DNA of 64,000 nt from Nitrospirota bacterium (GCA_023476565.1 JAMCVZ010000014.1:30972-94971), one strand, 5' to 3'; numbered from the stretch's first letter, positions 36,718 to 45,514 are shown. Notes: generated by a model from the sequence alone, not told the origin. Program-made: numbers and translations.

Positions 36718-38062
36718 CGACGAGGAGCCCTTCAGGCGGCTCCTTAAGAAAGAGCTTGCGCGGAAAGGGTTCCATACAGAGGTAGCCGCCGACGGCGAGA
36801 CAGCCCTGGGTCTCCTGAAGGATAATGTTTATGATGTCGTCCTCCTCGATATCGTCATGCCCGGCATAGACGGCATATCCCTGCTCAAGCAAATGAAGCC
36901 GGACAGTTCGGCCCCCGCGGTCATAGTCCTGACCGGCAAGGCAACCGTGGAGACCGCGGTTGAGGCCATGAAGAACGGCGCGTATGATTACCTTACCAAA
37001 CCTTACAAACTCGATGAACTGGTAATCATCATCAACAGGGCGTATGAATACGGAAGCCTCAGGATAAAAAACAAACAACTGCAGCAGGAGCTTATAAGAA
37101 AAGAATTGCCCGAGGGCTTTGTAGTCAAGAGCGGGCAGCTCAAAGATATTCTCGAGCTCATAAAAAAAATCGCCCCGACCGATTCGCCTGTCTTTGTCCA
37201 GGGCGAAAGCGGCACTGGCAAAGAGCTCATCGCCAACACCATATGGCATTACAGCAAAAGAAAAGAGCATCCCTTCATAGCGCTCAATTGCGCCACCCTC
37301 GCCGAAAATCTTATAGAATCCGAATTGTTCGGGCACGAGAAGGGGTCGTTTACCAATGCCTACCAGACAAAATACGGCATCGTGGAAGTCGCCGACAAAG
37401 GCACCCTGTTCCTCGATGAAATCGGCGAAATGCCCCTGGCGCTTCAGGCAAAACTGCTCAGGTTTCTGGATTCGGGAGAATTCAGGAGGATAGGGGGCAA
37501 CAAAAACCTCAAGGTTGATGTAAGGATAATCGCCGCAACCAACAGGGACATGACGGAAATCGTCAAGACGGGCAATTTCCGGAACGACCTGTATTTCAGG
37601 CTGAATGTCATAAATATCACCATCCCTCCCCTGAGGGAAAGGAGGGAGGATATCCAGGATCTGGCGCACTTTTTCCTGGGTAAATACAGGCAGAAATTAT
37701 CCAAGCCCATTGACGGCTTTGAACCCGGAGCGATGGGCATCCTCAACAAATATCATTGGCCGGGCAATGTGAGAGAGCTCGAAAATGTGGTGGAAAGGGC
37801 CGTCATCATCTGCGATACCGGAAAGATAAAGGCTGAAGACCTTTCAATCTCCGCCCCTGCCGCTTCCCCGCTGCATGAAGGTGGCGCGGCATCAGCCTCC
37901 CTGGAGGGAATAGAAAAAGAACATATACTCAAAATCCTCAACGAGGCAAACGGGAACCAGTCCTTAGCCAGCCAGATGCTGGGCATCGACAGGAAAACCC
38001 TCTATCTGAAGCTGAAAAAATACGGATTAACACATTCTTCAGGAAGCAGTAATGCGCTATAG
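36695..38062 (+). CDS. NtrC-family sigma-54 response regulator
   Basis: 455 aa. Receiver (1-120; acidic pair D8/D9, phospho-acceptor D52 in 'LLDIVMPG', Lys in 'YLTKPYK'), AAA+ domain (~140-370; Walker A 'GESGTGKELI', Walker B 'LFLDEIGEM') and Fis-type HTH at the end ('QSLASQMLGIDRKTLYLKLKKYG'). The loop that contacts sigma-54, normally GAFTGA, reads GSFTNA here, so its activity on sigma-54 holoenzyme is not assured. It is coupled to the upstream kinase by a 23-bp overlap. Confidence 0.88.
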   Translation: MIRILVVDDEEPFRRLLKKELARKGFHTEVAADGETALGLLKDNVYDVVLLDIVMPGIDGISLLKQMKPDSSAPAVIVLTGKATVETAVEAMKNGAYDYLTKPYKLDELVIIINRAYEYGSLRIKNKQLQQELIRKELPEGFVVKSGQLKDILELIKKIAPTDSPVFVQGESGTGKELIANTIWHYSKRKEHPFIALNCATLAENLIESELFGHEKGSFTNAYQTKYGIVEVADKGTLFLDEIGEMPLALQAKLLRFLDSGEFRRIGGNKNLKVDVRIIAATNRDMTEIVKTGNFRNDLYFRLNVINITIPPLRERREDIQDLAHFFLGKYRQKLSKPIDGFEPGAMGILNKYHWPGNVRELENVVERAVIICDTGKIKAEDLSISAPAASPLHEGGAASASLEGIEKEHILKILNEANGNQSLASQMLGIDRKTLYLKLKKYGLTHSSGSSNAL

Positions 38063-38082
38063 CTCTGAAGCGACCTTGTATA

Positions 38083-38565
38083 TCACAGGCAACATCTTTT
38101 ACGCAGCAGTCCCCTGCGCTTTCTGACTGATATCTCCCGGGGGGCCTCGATCTCCAAAGCAGCAACCGGGCAACCGGCAACGCATGCCGGCTTTAACCCT
38201 GCCTCAATTCTCTCGATACAAAGGTTGCATTTGGTCATCTGCTGCCGGTCGTTAAAAGACGGGATAGAATGAGGGCATGACAGCGAACAAAGCCGGCAGC
38301 CAATACATTTTTCACTTGCAACCGAGATAATACCGTTCTTATCCCGCGTGACCGCCCTCACCGGACATATCCTAACACATGGAGCGTCAGCACAATGGTG
38401 ACACAGAAGTGCCCGGTAATGAACACGCCTCTCTCCGCCCCCATCAAGAGACTCATAGCTCAGCACAGTAATCCCGCATGCGCCTGCCGGCAGCCCTCTT
38501 TCGACTTTACAGGCAACCTGGCACGCATAGCACCCCACACATCTATCGGGATTAAAGACAATCAT
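38083..38565 (-). CDS. Four-cluster ferredoxin-type electron-transfer subunit
   Basis: 160 aa DmsB/HycB-like protein. Four Cys groups: 'CVGCYACQVACK', 'CHHCADAPCVRICP', 'CIGCRLCSLSCP', and 'CNLCIERIEAGLKPACVAGCP', giving up to four [4Fe-4S] clusters. It carries electrons between a molybdopterin enzyme and other redox partners in the cytosol or at the membrane face. It is the last gene of the series molybdoenzyme - ferredoxin - FAD oxidoreductase, separated from the latter by a repeat element. Confidence 0.87.
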   Translation of the reverse strand: MIVFNPDRCVGCYACQVACKVERGLPAGACGITVLSYESLDGGGERRVHYRALLCHHCADAPCVRICPVRAVTRDKNGIISVASEKCIGCRLCSLSCPHSIPSFNDRQQMTKCNLCIERIEAGLKPACVAGCPVAALEIEAPREISVRKRRGLLRKRCCL

Positions 38566-38582
38566 AATTCATCCTTAAAGGA

Positions 38583-38730
38583 ATAAACTCTAAATTCCAA
38601 TATCGAAACCCCGAACAAATTCAAACGTCCCAAACTGCTTTGAGTTTTGCATTTTGAGCATTTGTATTTGTTTAGAATTTAGCGCCTGGGATTTAGAATT
38701 TATCATTTCCTCTCCGTGCCTCTGTGGTTA
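38583..38730. repeat. AT-rich dispersed repeat, copy E, with CTCTGTGGTT end
   Basis: The element resembles the composite at 25953-26125: AACTCTAAATTCCAATATCG, GTATTTGTTTAGAATTTAG, then CTCTCCGTGCCTCTGTGGTTA. It fills the 167 bp between the FAD oxidoreductase and the terminal ferredoxin gene. Confidence 0.6.
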
Positions 38731-38732
38731 AT

Positions 38733-39989
38733 TTATAGACCCAGGAGAGCAGGAGCGATATTCCAGGGAAACCGGAGTATCTTCTGCTTCCGGGCCTGTG
38801 TTAATTCCGGAACGCCCCGGATAAGCGCCGGAAAGAACCCGGTGTCCGTGCACCTGCCGACTATGATAGCCCCGATCAACCTCCTGTCCTGGAAAACAAG
38901 CCGCCGGTATGCTTTGCCGGCCTTATCGGCAAATTGGTAAACCTCTGTGTTGTTCGCAAGCAGCGGATGGCCCACGGAAACAGCGCCATACCCGCCCAGG
39001 TCTATCACGTTCATGAGCAGGGACAGGTCACATTGATGGCGGTCGCCGGCCATGTTAAGACCCGCGCCCCGGCCTTCCCTTACCGCCGCGCTCCAGAGCG
39101 CGTGGGCTATCCTCTCGCCCGTAACACAGTCTCTCACCAGAGCCAGATCACCGGCTGCATAAATGCCGGGAATGCGCGTTCCCAGATATTCATCAACTTC
39201 CAGCCCTTTCTTTCCGGCAAGAGGCGTCTCATGAAGAAAGCCTGTATTCGGTCTTGTCCCCAGCGCTACAATAAGCACATCGACAGCCAATTCCCTGCCG
39301 CCGTCCAAAACAATATGTTTCTTCCCTCCCTTCAAGACGCCGATATGCTCCACGTTTGTATCCTTCAGGCAGACCACACCTTTTTCAGACAGCGCATGCT
39401 CCATAAGCCCGGCTGCCCCCTCATCCAGAACCCGCCTGAGGATACGGTTCGCCCGGCAGATGAGATAGACCTTCCTGCCGTGCATGGCCAGCGCCTTGGC
39501 AGCCATGAAGGCGACGAAACCCGCTCCCCAGACGGCTATGGCGCCGCCGTGTTCAATGCGGCGCTTGATCTGCAAGGCGTCTTTCAATGTCCAGAGATTG
39601 CAGATTCCCGGCGCATCCAGCCCGGCCAGCATGTCAGGATATTCGGGGACCGAGCCGGTGGCGACCAGGAGTTTCCCGTATTCCAGCGCCAGCCCGCTGC
39701 GCAGCAGGACTTTCTGCCGGTGTGTATCGAGCCCGACAGCGGGATCGCCGGGAATATACTCTATCTTCCGGCCGGAAAAATCCCTTCTCATTCCGGTGAA
39801 AATACCCTTCACCGGTATCTTTCCGGAAATATAGTACGGCAATGCCATGCGCGCATAGGGCAAGCCTTTTTCGCCCGAAACAATGGTGACCGGGGAATCA
39901 GGATTGACGCTCCTGATGGCATCAGCGGCGCTGAGTCCTGCAGCCCCGGCGCCGAGGATAAGCATCCTTTCTTTTTTCTCAGGCCTCAC
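38733..39989 (-). CDS. FAD/NAD(P)-dependent pyridine nucleotide oxidoreductase
   Basis: 418 aa of the NirB/nitrite-reductase-FAD/CoA-disulfide-reductase-like fold. FAD site 'LILGAGAAGLSAADAI' (~residue 10-25), NAD site 'AIAVWGAGFVAFMAAKALAMHG' (~150-172), 'ALGTRPNTGFL' and the second FAD motif 'IPGIYAAGDLA'. There is no redox-active CxxC pair beside the FAD. It overlaps the preceding ferredoxin gene by 11 bp and so probably links NAD(P)H to the ferredoxins and the molybdoenzyme in the cytosol. Confidence 0.85.
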   Translation of the reverse strand: MRPEKKERMLILGAGAAGLSAADAIRSVNPDSPVTIVSGEKGLPYARMALPYYISGKIPVKGIFTGMRRDFSGRKIEYIPGDPAVGLDTHRQKVLLRSGLALEYGKLLVATGSVPEYPDMLAGLDAPGICNLWTLKDALQIKRRIEHGGAIAVWGAGFVAFMAAKALAMHGRKVYLICRANRILRRVLDEGAAGLMEHALSEKGVVCLKDTNVEHIGVLKGGKKHIVLDGGRELAVDVLIVALGTRPNTGFLHETPLAGKKGLEVDEYLGTRIPGIYAAGDLALVRDCVTGERIAHALWSAAVREGRGAGLNMAGDRHQCDLSLLMNVIDLGGYGAVSVGHPLLANNTEVYQFADKAGKAYRRLVFQDRRLIGAIIVGRCTDTGFFPALIRGVPELTQARKQKILRFPWNIAPALLGL

Positions 39990-40500
39990 CTGTGCTCCTT
40001 GCAGTCACACCAGCAGCAGCGATAAAAAGGCATTGTTTTCGTTTTTGCGATGAAAGCTCCTGGGGCCTGCCGCTCCTGATCGCCCCCACCGGACAGAACT
40101 GTTCGCATGCAGTCGGCGCTTCCGGATCACGGTGTGCACACAGGGTGCATTTCTCCATGAGGCCTCCCGGGCCGAACTGCGGGGCGCCGAAAGGACAGGC
40201 CTGCAGGCATTCGGCACAGCCGATGCAGAGCCTGCTGTTTACCAGAACAACCCTGTCAGCCCCCTGTTCGATTGCCCCGGTCGGGCAGGCCGGTATGCAC
40301 GGTGCTTTTGCGCAATGCCTGCAGTTCATCGGCATAAACTTCATGGTCCATGTGCCGTCGTCCTTCAGCACATCATGTTGCACCACCTCTATCCACTTGG
40401 GGCCTATGCTGATATTGTTCTCGATCTTGCATGCCGTCTCGCAGGCATGGCATCCCACGCATCGCTCCATATCAAAATATAGAACTCGTGTTCCCTCCAT
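39979..40500 (-). CDS. Four-cluster ferredoxin subunit (DmsB/PsrB type) of the molybdoenzyme
   Basis: 173 aa. Cys groups 'CVGCHACETACK', 'CRHCAKAPCIPACP', 'CIGCAECLQACP', 'CTLCAHRDPEAPTACEQFCP'. It is placed 3 bp after the molybdoenzyme stop and overlaps the FAD protein, so it is very likely the direct electron partner. No NrfD/PsrC or DmsC membrane anchor follows, unlike the respiratory PsrABC or DmsABC sets. Confidence 0.9.
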   Translation of the reverse strand: MEGTRVLYFDMERCVGCHACETACKIENNISIGPKWIEVVQHDVLKDDGTWTMKFMPMNCRHCAKAPCIPACPTGAIEQGADRVVLVNSRLCIGCAECLQACPFGAPQFGPGGLMEKCTLCAHRDPEAPTACEQFCPVGAIRSGRPQELSSQKRKQCLFIAAAGVTARSTGEA

Positions 40501-40503
40501 ATT

Positions 40504-42762
40504 TCACACCTCCTCCGCCTTCCCGATTTCCACCAGGCAATCGTTGTAGGGGATGGTATGGCCGTCGAGCTGGAAATCGTACTCCTGCATGATCCCGGCC
40601 CCTACATCCCTGGGGCCTGCAGCGCGCGGGCTCATCAGCATATTGGCATTCGCTCCGGTACTGACATAATACCCGCTGTCCAGTTCCACAACCCCCTTGA
40701 GGATGTGCTCCCTTACCCGTGCCGTGCAATGCGCCTCGCCGCGGTCATTGTATACCCGGACCCTGTCGCCGTCTTTTATGCCGCGGGCTTCGGCATCCGC
40801 CCTGCTCATGCCTACCCAGGGCGGACCGTCGATTTCATAAATATAGGGGATCGTGTAAAACTGAGAGTGTGTCCGATACGGAGGATGCTGCGAGGTCAGG
40901 TGCAGCGGATATTTCCTTGCCCGTTTCGGGTCCCCCGCCCGGCTCTCAACAGGCGGATAATATACGGGCAGCGGGCTCCATTCACCCGGAAATTTCTTTC
41001 CCCTCTCCTCGTACATTACAGAAAAGAGCTCGATCTTGCCTGTAGGTGTGCTGAACCGGCCCGACATATGTGGAACAGGCAGGCAGAACCGCTCCGGCAT
41101 TCTTACCGGGCCCTTTGGGTGCATCGCCTGCTTTATATCAAAATCCCTGGGAAGAAGCTCCTTAAGCCAGTCCAGACCTGTCTTCCCTTTCGGAAAATAT
41201 TTTTTATAACCCATTCTACGGCCCAGTTCGCACCAGAAGTCGATATCGGGCATGCTCTCATAGAGCGGACCGATAACCGGCACCTGTACCTGCAGATACT
41301 GGTGGCGGTAGCTCGGATGGATTCCCCACTGCTCGAACATGGTGCAGGCAGGCAACACGATATCAGCCCACCGGGCGTCATCGGTCATAAACTGCTCAAG
41401 GCACACAAAAAGGTCCAGCTTACGAATCGCTTCAAGCATGCCCTTTACATCGGGCTGCTGGGTGATCAGGGCGCCGCGCCAGCTGATGACAGCCCTGATG
41501 GGCGGGTTGCCGGCCGCGCGCAGGGCCGGGCCGAAGTGGCTGATACTGATGAGCCGGGTTTTTTTGATATCGGCATTGGCCGGACTCTGCACCCTGGCGG
41601 AATTGAGAAACCCCGTATAAGCAGCCCCCACCTCCATGAAGTTGCAATGTGCACCCGGCTTCCCGACATTGCCGGTGATGGCGGCAAGACAGGATACGGC
41701 ACGCTGCGCCTGGTGGCCGTTGGTATAGCGCTGATGGCCGTAGCCGCATTCAATCATCGAATGGCGGGTAGCATACAGTTCAGCAACCCTGGCGATCTTA
41801 TCGGCGGGAACCCCCGTAACAGAGGCCGTGCGTTTCAATGTCCACTCTTTCACAGCCTCTCTGAGCTCTTCGAAACCGTGTGTATGGCGCTCGATAAAGT
41901 CCCTGTCGTGAAGCTTGCTGCTGACAAGGTAATTGATCATGCCCAGTGCCAGGGCGGTGTCCGTACCGGGCAGCGGCTGGAGATGAATATCTGCCTTGGA
42001 GGCTACTGCCGTGACATAAGAATCTACGACCACCACGGGAACTCCCCGTTCCTTCGCTTCAAGGATATACCTGAGGTGGTGGATCCCGGCGGCGGAATAA
42101 TTGCATCCCCAGATGATGATGCACTCGGTATGCCTTGTCCAGATCTCGACTGTTTGCATCGAGAGATTGCGTCCGAAAGTAGCGGTTGCCCCCGACAACC
42201 CGGAGAGCAGTCAAAAACTGCCCACCAGTTTGGATGCGCCGAAGAGGTTGAGAAACCGGCCGGAAACATTCTTCCCCAGAAACTCACGGTTGCCGCTGTA
42301 GCAGTACTCAACCAGGGCCTCGGAACCGTATTTCTCGCGAACTCTCATCAGCTTTTTGCAAATATGATCTAAGGCCTCATCCCAGGAAATCCGTTTGAAC
42401 TTGCCCTCACCCCGTTTCCCGGTCTTCATCAGGGGGTATTTGACGCGATCGTCGCTGTGGACGCGCCTGGGGTAGGTGTAGGTTTTAACGCAGAGGGTCC
42501 CTCGGGTTATGGGATGATCCGGGTCGCCCTCAAGCTTAAGCAGCCTGCCGTCTTTTACATATGCAAGCACGCCGCAGGTATCGTAACAATTATGACTGCA
42601 GGCAGTCTTTATCACCTTGACCCCCTCTACCGTTGTACCGTTCACCGTGGTCTTCTTCGGAAGCGGGGTGCGGGCCAAAGACACGGCCGGCCGCGGTGTT
42701 TCGTCTTCGATGATCTGCCGGACTCTCTCATCCGGAAAAGCTGCCTTGGTTTTTAGAGCCAT
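40504..42762 (-). CDS. Molybdopterin oxidoreductase, probable selenoprotein (in-frame UGA at the Mo ligand)
   Basis: Read through TGA 42211-42213, the gene gives 752 aa with selenocysteine at 184. The N-terminal [4Fe-4S] site is C55-x3-C59-x3-C63-x27-C91. The UGA follows 'NLFGASKLVGSF', where relatives in the DMSO-reductase superfamily have the Cys/Sec/Ser that binds Mo or W. Downstream conserved parts stay in frame: 'IIIWGCNYSAAG', 'PGTDTALALGMI', 'WADIVLPACTMFEQWG', and the C-terminal molydopterin-binding barrel 'DGDRVRVYNDRGEAHC'. A SECIS-like hairpin starts 11 nt after the UGA. No Tat signal is present, so it is cytosolic. The substrate is unknown. Confidence 0.8.
42184..42200 (-). promoter_or_regulatory. 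SECIS-like hairpin behind the UGA codon
   Basis: On the mRNA, GGUUGUC-GGG-GGCAACC forms a 7-bp stem (one U:G pair) with a GGG loop; its first loop G is 18 nt after the UGA. Known bacterial SECIS elements have a short apical loop beginning with G at about this distance. A five-pair core (GGUUG/CAACC) with a 7-nt loop is the alternative fold. Confidence 0.6.
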
Positions 42763-42778
42763 TGCGATTCCTCCTTGT

Positions 42779-43132
42779 TTACTTTAACGATTCCAGATAA
42801 GAGGCAAGATCCAAAAGCATTTTATCGGTCAACTTATCGAATTTCGGCATATGGGGAGTAGGATGCCTGGGATGTGTGGATCGAGGGTCGGTCAGGGTTT
42901 TTATATGCCATTCCACTCCTTTAGCTTTAGCTCCTATGGCCGTCAGATCAGGGCCCACGTCTCCGCCGTCTCCGTTTATTTTGTGGCAGTAATTGCATTT
43001 CAGCTTGTTATAAAGTATTTTGCCGTTTCCCGGAACTCCGAGTCTCTCTTTCGACCATAGCTCGGGCACACCCCCAAACAATGTTGCCGAGAAAGCGAGT
43101 ACGAGCAATGCAGCATTCAGGCTCTTCATCAT
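42779..43132 (-). CDS. Monohaem c-type cytochrome
   Basis: 117 aa from ATG 43132 (MMKSLNAALL), with AAGGAGAGGG upstream. Signal peptide to about residue 25, haem site 'CNYCHKINGDGG' and a probable axial Met in 'TPHMPKFDKL', i.e. a small class-I periplasmic cytochrome. It lies 16 bp upstream of the cytosolic molybdoenzyme and behind an ABC-transporter operon. Its presence implies a periplasmic electron acceptor or donor for the same pathway, but it cannot contact the cytosolic enzyme directly. Confidence 0.85.
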   Translation of the reverse strand: MMKSLNAALLVLAFSATLFGGVPELWSKERLGVPGNGKILYNKLKCNYCHKINGDGGDVGPDLTAIGAKAKGVEWHIKTLTDPRSTHPRHPTPHMPKFDKLTDKMLLDLASYLESLK

Positions 43133-43160
43133 TTTTCCCTCTCCTTGCATTTGCATAAGT

Positions 43161-43628
43161 TTATTTCACTTCGAAATACGTATAAAGCCGTTCCAGGGCG
43201 GCCCCCAGGAATATTCTGGCCAGCGTGCTCCTTTGTTCCCTGGCCATTGCCACAGCCCTGTAACTGCCCTTTTTCAATGTGCCCCTGTTTTGTGCATCCC
43301 CGTGAATAGCCAGATCCTTGAGGCCAAAGGTAAAGGTCATCCATTCATCGGGCTTCAAAACAGTCATTATGCACTTTTTTTCCGAGACCCGGGTCTGCAC
43401 CTCGCCTGCCGACCTTTCAATCCAGAAGCAGACGTTGAGTTCCTTCCTTACAGGATTTCTATTCGCGTGGGCTCCGTTATGTATCCTCAGAAAGAATTTT
43501 TCCTTCGAGGCATCAGCCCAAAACCTCGGTTCCATATCCCAGTGCGCCCGTGCAATAGCCGTCTGAAATACAGCGCCGAGGAGGAGCGCCAGGGACAGTG
43601 CCAGGATACCCTTGCGATGCGCATTCAT
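43161..43628 (-). CDS. Exported protein of unknown function
   Basis: 155 aa. A clear signal peptide (residues 1-~28, '...FQTAIARAHW'). The mature part is probably all-beta ('EKFFLRIHNGAHANRNPVRKELNVCFWIE'), with two cysteines (NVCFW, KKCIM) that could pair in the periplasm. I do not recognise a family. It is placed between the ABC ATPase (11 bp upstream) and the monohaem cytochrome, so it is probably part of the same transport and redox operon. Confidence 0.7.
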   Translation of the reverse strand: MNAHRKGILALSLALLLGAVFQTAIARAHWDMEPRFWADASKEKFFLRIHNGAHANRNPVRKELNVCFWIERSAGEVQTRVSEKKCIMTVLKPDEWMTFTFGLKDLAIHGDAQNRGTLKKGSYRAVAMAREQRSTLARIFLGAALERLYTYFEVK

Positions 43629-43639
43629 AGGAATCCTCC

Positions 43640-44506
43640 TTAATGCCTTATCAGCGCTGCAAGACGGTTCCTGTATTCAATGAACTCAGCGCTTGTCCTT
43701 GCCCGCGGATGCGGCAAGCCTATGGTAATGATATCCCTGATCTGGCCGGGTCTCCGGGTAAAAACAACAACTCTGTTTGCCAGGTAGGCCGCCTCTTCTA
43801 TATCATGCGTGACAAACACGATTGTCTGCTCTATACTCTGCCAAATCCTTACGATATGGTCCTGGAGACTATTTCTCGTCTGGGCATCCAGGGCGCCGAA
43901 GGGCTCGTCCATCAGTAAGACCTCGGGCTGACTCACAACGGCCCTTCCCACTGCAACACGCTGGAGCATACCCCCGGAAAGTGTTTTCGGATATGCTTTT
44001 TCAAAGCCATCGAGCTGGATAAGCTCGATTGTTTTCGCCACCTTCTCTTTTCTCTCCTCCACATCCATCCCCTGAAGCCTGGGGCCGAGACTTATGTTGC
44101 CCTCAACGGTAAGCCAGGGGAATACGGCCCTCTCGCTCTGGAATACCATGGCCCTTTGGGGATGAGGTCCGCTTATGCATGCGCCTTTACACCGCACCGC
44201 CCCCTCTGAAGGAGACTCAAACCCCGCCAGAATTCTCAGCATGGTGCTTTTTCCGCAGCCGCTCGGCCCGAGGAACGCTATAAATTCTCCGTGATCGATA
44301 TTCAAGGTCACATCCTTGAGCGCGACCAGCTCGCAGGGCTTTTTTCTCGAAAAAAGGCGCTTCTTTTCGGTAATTACCGTCTCTCCGTGGTTCGTATAGG
44401 CAAAGAAAGACTTGGATACATTCTCGATCTCGATAACATGCCGGCCGTTCTGGCTGGTTTTAAATTGACGTACGTCCTTTTCAATCGAGCTCTTCATTAT
44501 TACCAC
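43640..44506 (-). CDS. ABC transporter ATPase (nitrate/sulfonate/taurine type)
   Basis: 288 aa. Walker A 'GPSGCGKSTMLRIL', signature 'LSGGMLQRVAVGRA', Walker B 'VLLMDEPFGALDAQTR' and the H-loop 'FVTHDIEEAAYLA', the NrtD/SsuB/TauB group pattern. A ~25-residue insert (ETVITEKKRLFSRKKPCEL) lies before the beta strand preceding Walker A. Overlaps the last permease gene by 7 bp. It is the only ATPase for three permeases in this operon. Confidence 0.88.
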   Translation of the reverse strand: MVIMKSSIEKDVRQFKTSQNGRHVIEIENVSKSFFAYTNHGETVITEKKRLFSRKKPCELVALKDVTLNIDHGEFIAFLGPSGCGKSTMLRILAGFESPSEGAVRCKGACISGPHPQRAMVFQSERAVFPWLTVEGNISLGPRLQGMDVEERKEKVAKTIELIQLDGFEKAYPKTLSGGMLQRVAVGRAVVSQPEVLLMDEPFGALDAQTRNSLQDHIVRIWQSIEQTIVFVTHDIEEAAYLANRVVVFTRRPGQIRDIITIGLPHPRARTSAEFIEYRNRLAALIRH

Positions 44507-45489
44507 CTCACAATCAATTGTTCTGTTTTCCTTAAAATAGTGTCAAATAATATTCCCAACAGGCAGATAACAACCATGCCCCCTAAAACCGTAGGGGTGT
44601 CAAGGAGGTTTCTTGCATCCTCGATCATCCATCCGAGACCCGCATCCACAGCGACCAGTTCAGCGGTAACAAGACATACCCAGCCAATGCCGAACCCTAT
44701 CCTCACACCCGTGAAGATGGTGGGAAATGCCGAGGGGAGCATCACCCTTCTGTATACGTCCATTCTCTTCCCGCCGAGGTTAAGTATGGACTCGATATGT
44801 ATCTGCTGGGTATCCTTGATACCGCGTATGGTATTCAGGAGTATCGGGAAGAAGGAGCCGAGCCATATGATATATATCGCCGGCGGATTGCCGATCCCGA
44901 ACCAGAGGATGGCGAACGGCAGCCAGGCCGGGGGAGGAATGACCCTTATCAGGTTCAGCAGGGGATCGACATAATCGGAAAACCCGCGGAAATTGGCGAT
45001 GATGAAGCCAAGGGGAATCCCGGTTACAACAGCGAGAAGGAATGCTGTAAAGAGGCGTTGTACCGAGGCTATTATATGGACCTGCAAATAACCCTTGCCC
45101 CAAAGGCTCTGGAGCTTTGCTATAACCGTCGTCGGGGGCGGGAGGAGAACCGATCTGACCAGGTGGGTATATACCACCAGTTCCCATACGATCAGGACAA
45201 CCCCTACCGATGTCAATGCCCTTACGAGGACCATCGGGATGACCTTGGGAAACTTGCTCCTCAGGAAATGGAGAATGAGTATCCCCAGGGCAAGCCCTAT
45301 CATGAACCGGACAGGACTGTATACCTCTCCTACTTTGAAACCCGCTTCCAGCGGCCTGTTCCAGGTGTCTACAGGACCTCCTTTCTGGTCATATTGCTGC
45401 TCTCCCGCCTGCGCTGCAACAAGCTGGAATGACAGGAAACCGAAGACCAGGAGCGCGGTCATCAGCGCCGTTTTCCCTCTTATCTTCAT
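44500..45489 (-). CDS. ABC transporter permease (SsuC/TauC/NrtB type), third of three
   Basis: 329 aa. Unlike normal SsuC proteins (~260 aa) it begins with a signal-like helix and a ~45-residue periplasmic segment (residues ~1-75) before the six-helix BPD_transp_1 core. EAA loop region 'LPSAFPTIFTGVRIGFGIGWVCLVTAELVA'. Three consecutive permease genes (44500, 45515, 46409) are similar throughout ('PPAWLPFAILWFGIGNPPAIYIIWLG'), indicating tandem duplication. It is a membrane channel for a small oxyanion or sulfonate-like substrate. Confidence 0.85.
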   Translation of the reverse strand: MKIRGKTALMTALLVFGFLSFQLVAAQAGEQQYDQKGGPVDTWNRPLEAGFKVGEVYSPVRFMIGLALGILILHFLRSKFPKVIPMVLVRALTSVGVVLIVWELVVYTHLVRSVLLPPPTTVIAKLQSLWGKGYLQVHIIASVQRLFTAFLLAVVTGIPLGFIIANFRGFSDYVDPLLNLIRVIPPPAWLPFAILWFGIGNPPAIYIIWLGSFFPILLNTIRGIKDTQQIHIESILNLGGKRMDVYRRVMLPSAFPTIFTGVRIGFGIGWVCLVTAELVAVDAGLGWMIEDARNLLDTPTVLGGMVVICLLGILFDTILRKTEQLIVRW

Positions 45490-45514
45490 TTGTGTTGCCT
45501 CCCTTACTTATTTT

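Noticed and set aside
36668..37669. 333-codon minus-strand frame opposite the response regulator
   Set aside because: No family, and it is covered by an intact NtrC-type gene on the plus strand.
42211..42213. TGA in the molybdoenzyme as an ordinary nonsense mutation
   Set aside because: Considered, but position at the metal ligand, hairpin behind it, open frame on both sides and selB in the window make Sec decoding the better explanation; kept as a testable alternative.
40558..42372. 604-codon open frame on the plus strand, antisense to the molybdoenzyme
   Set aside because: It is a mirror of a GC-biased coding region: no domain, poor composition (many His/Cys/Arg runs), no ribosome site; the minus strand has clear catalytic motifs.
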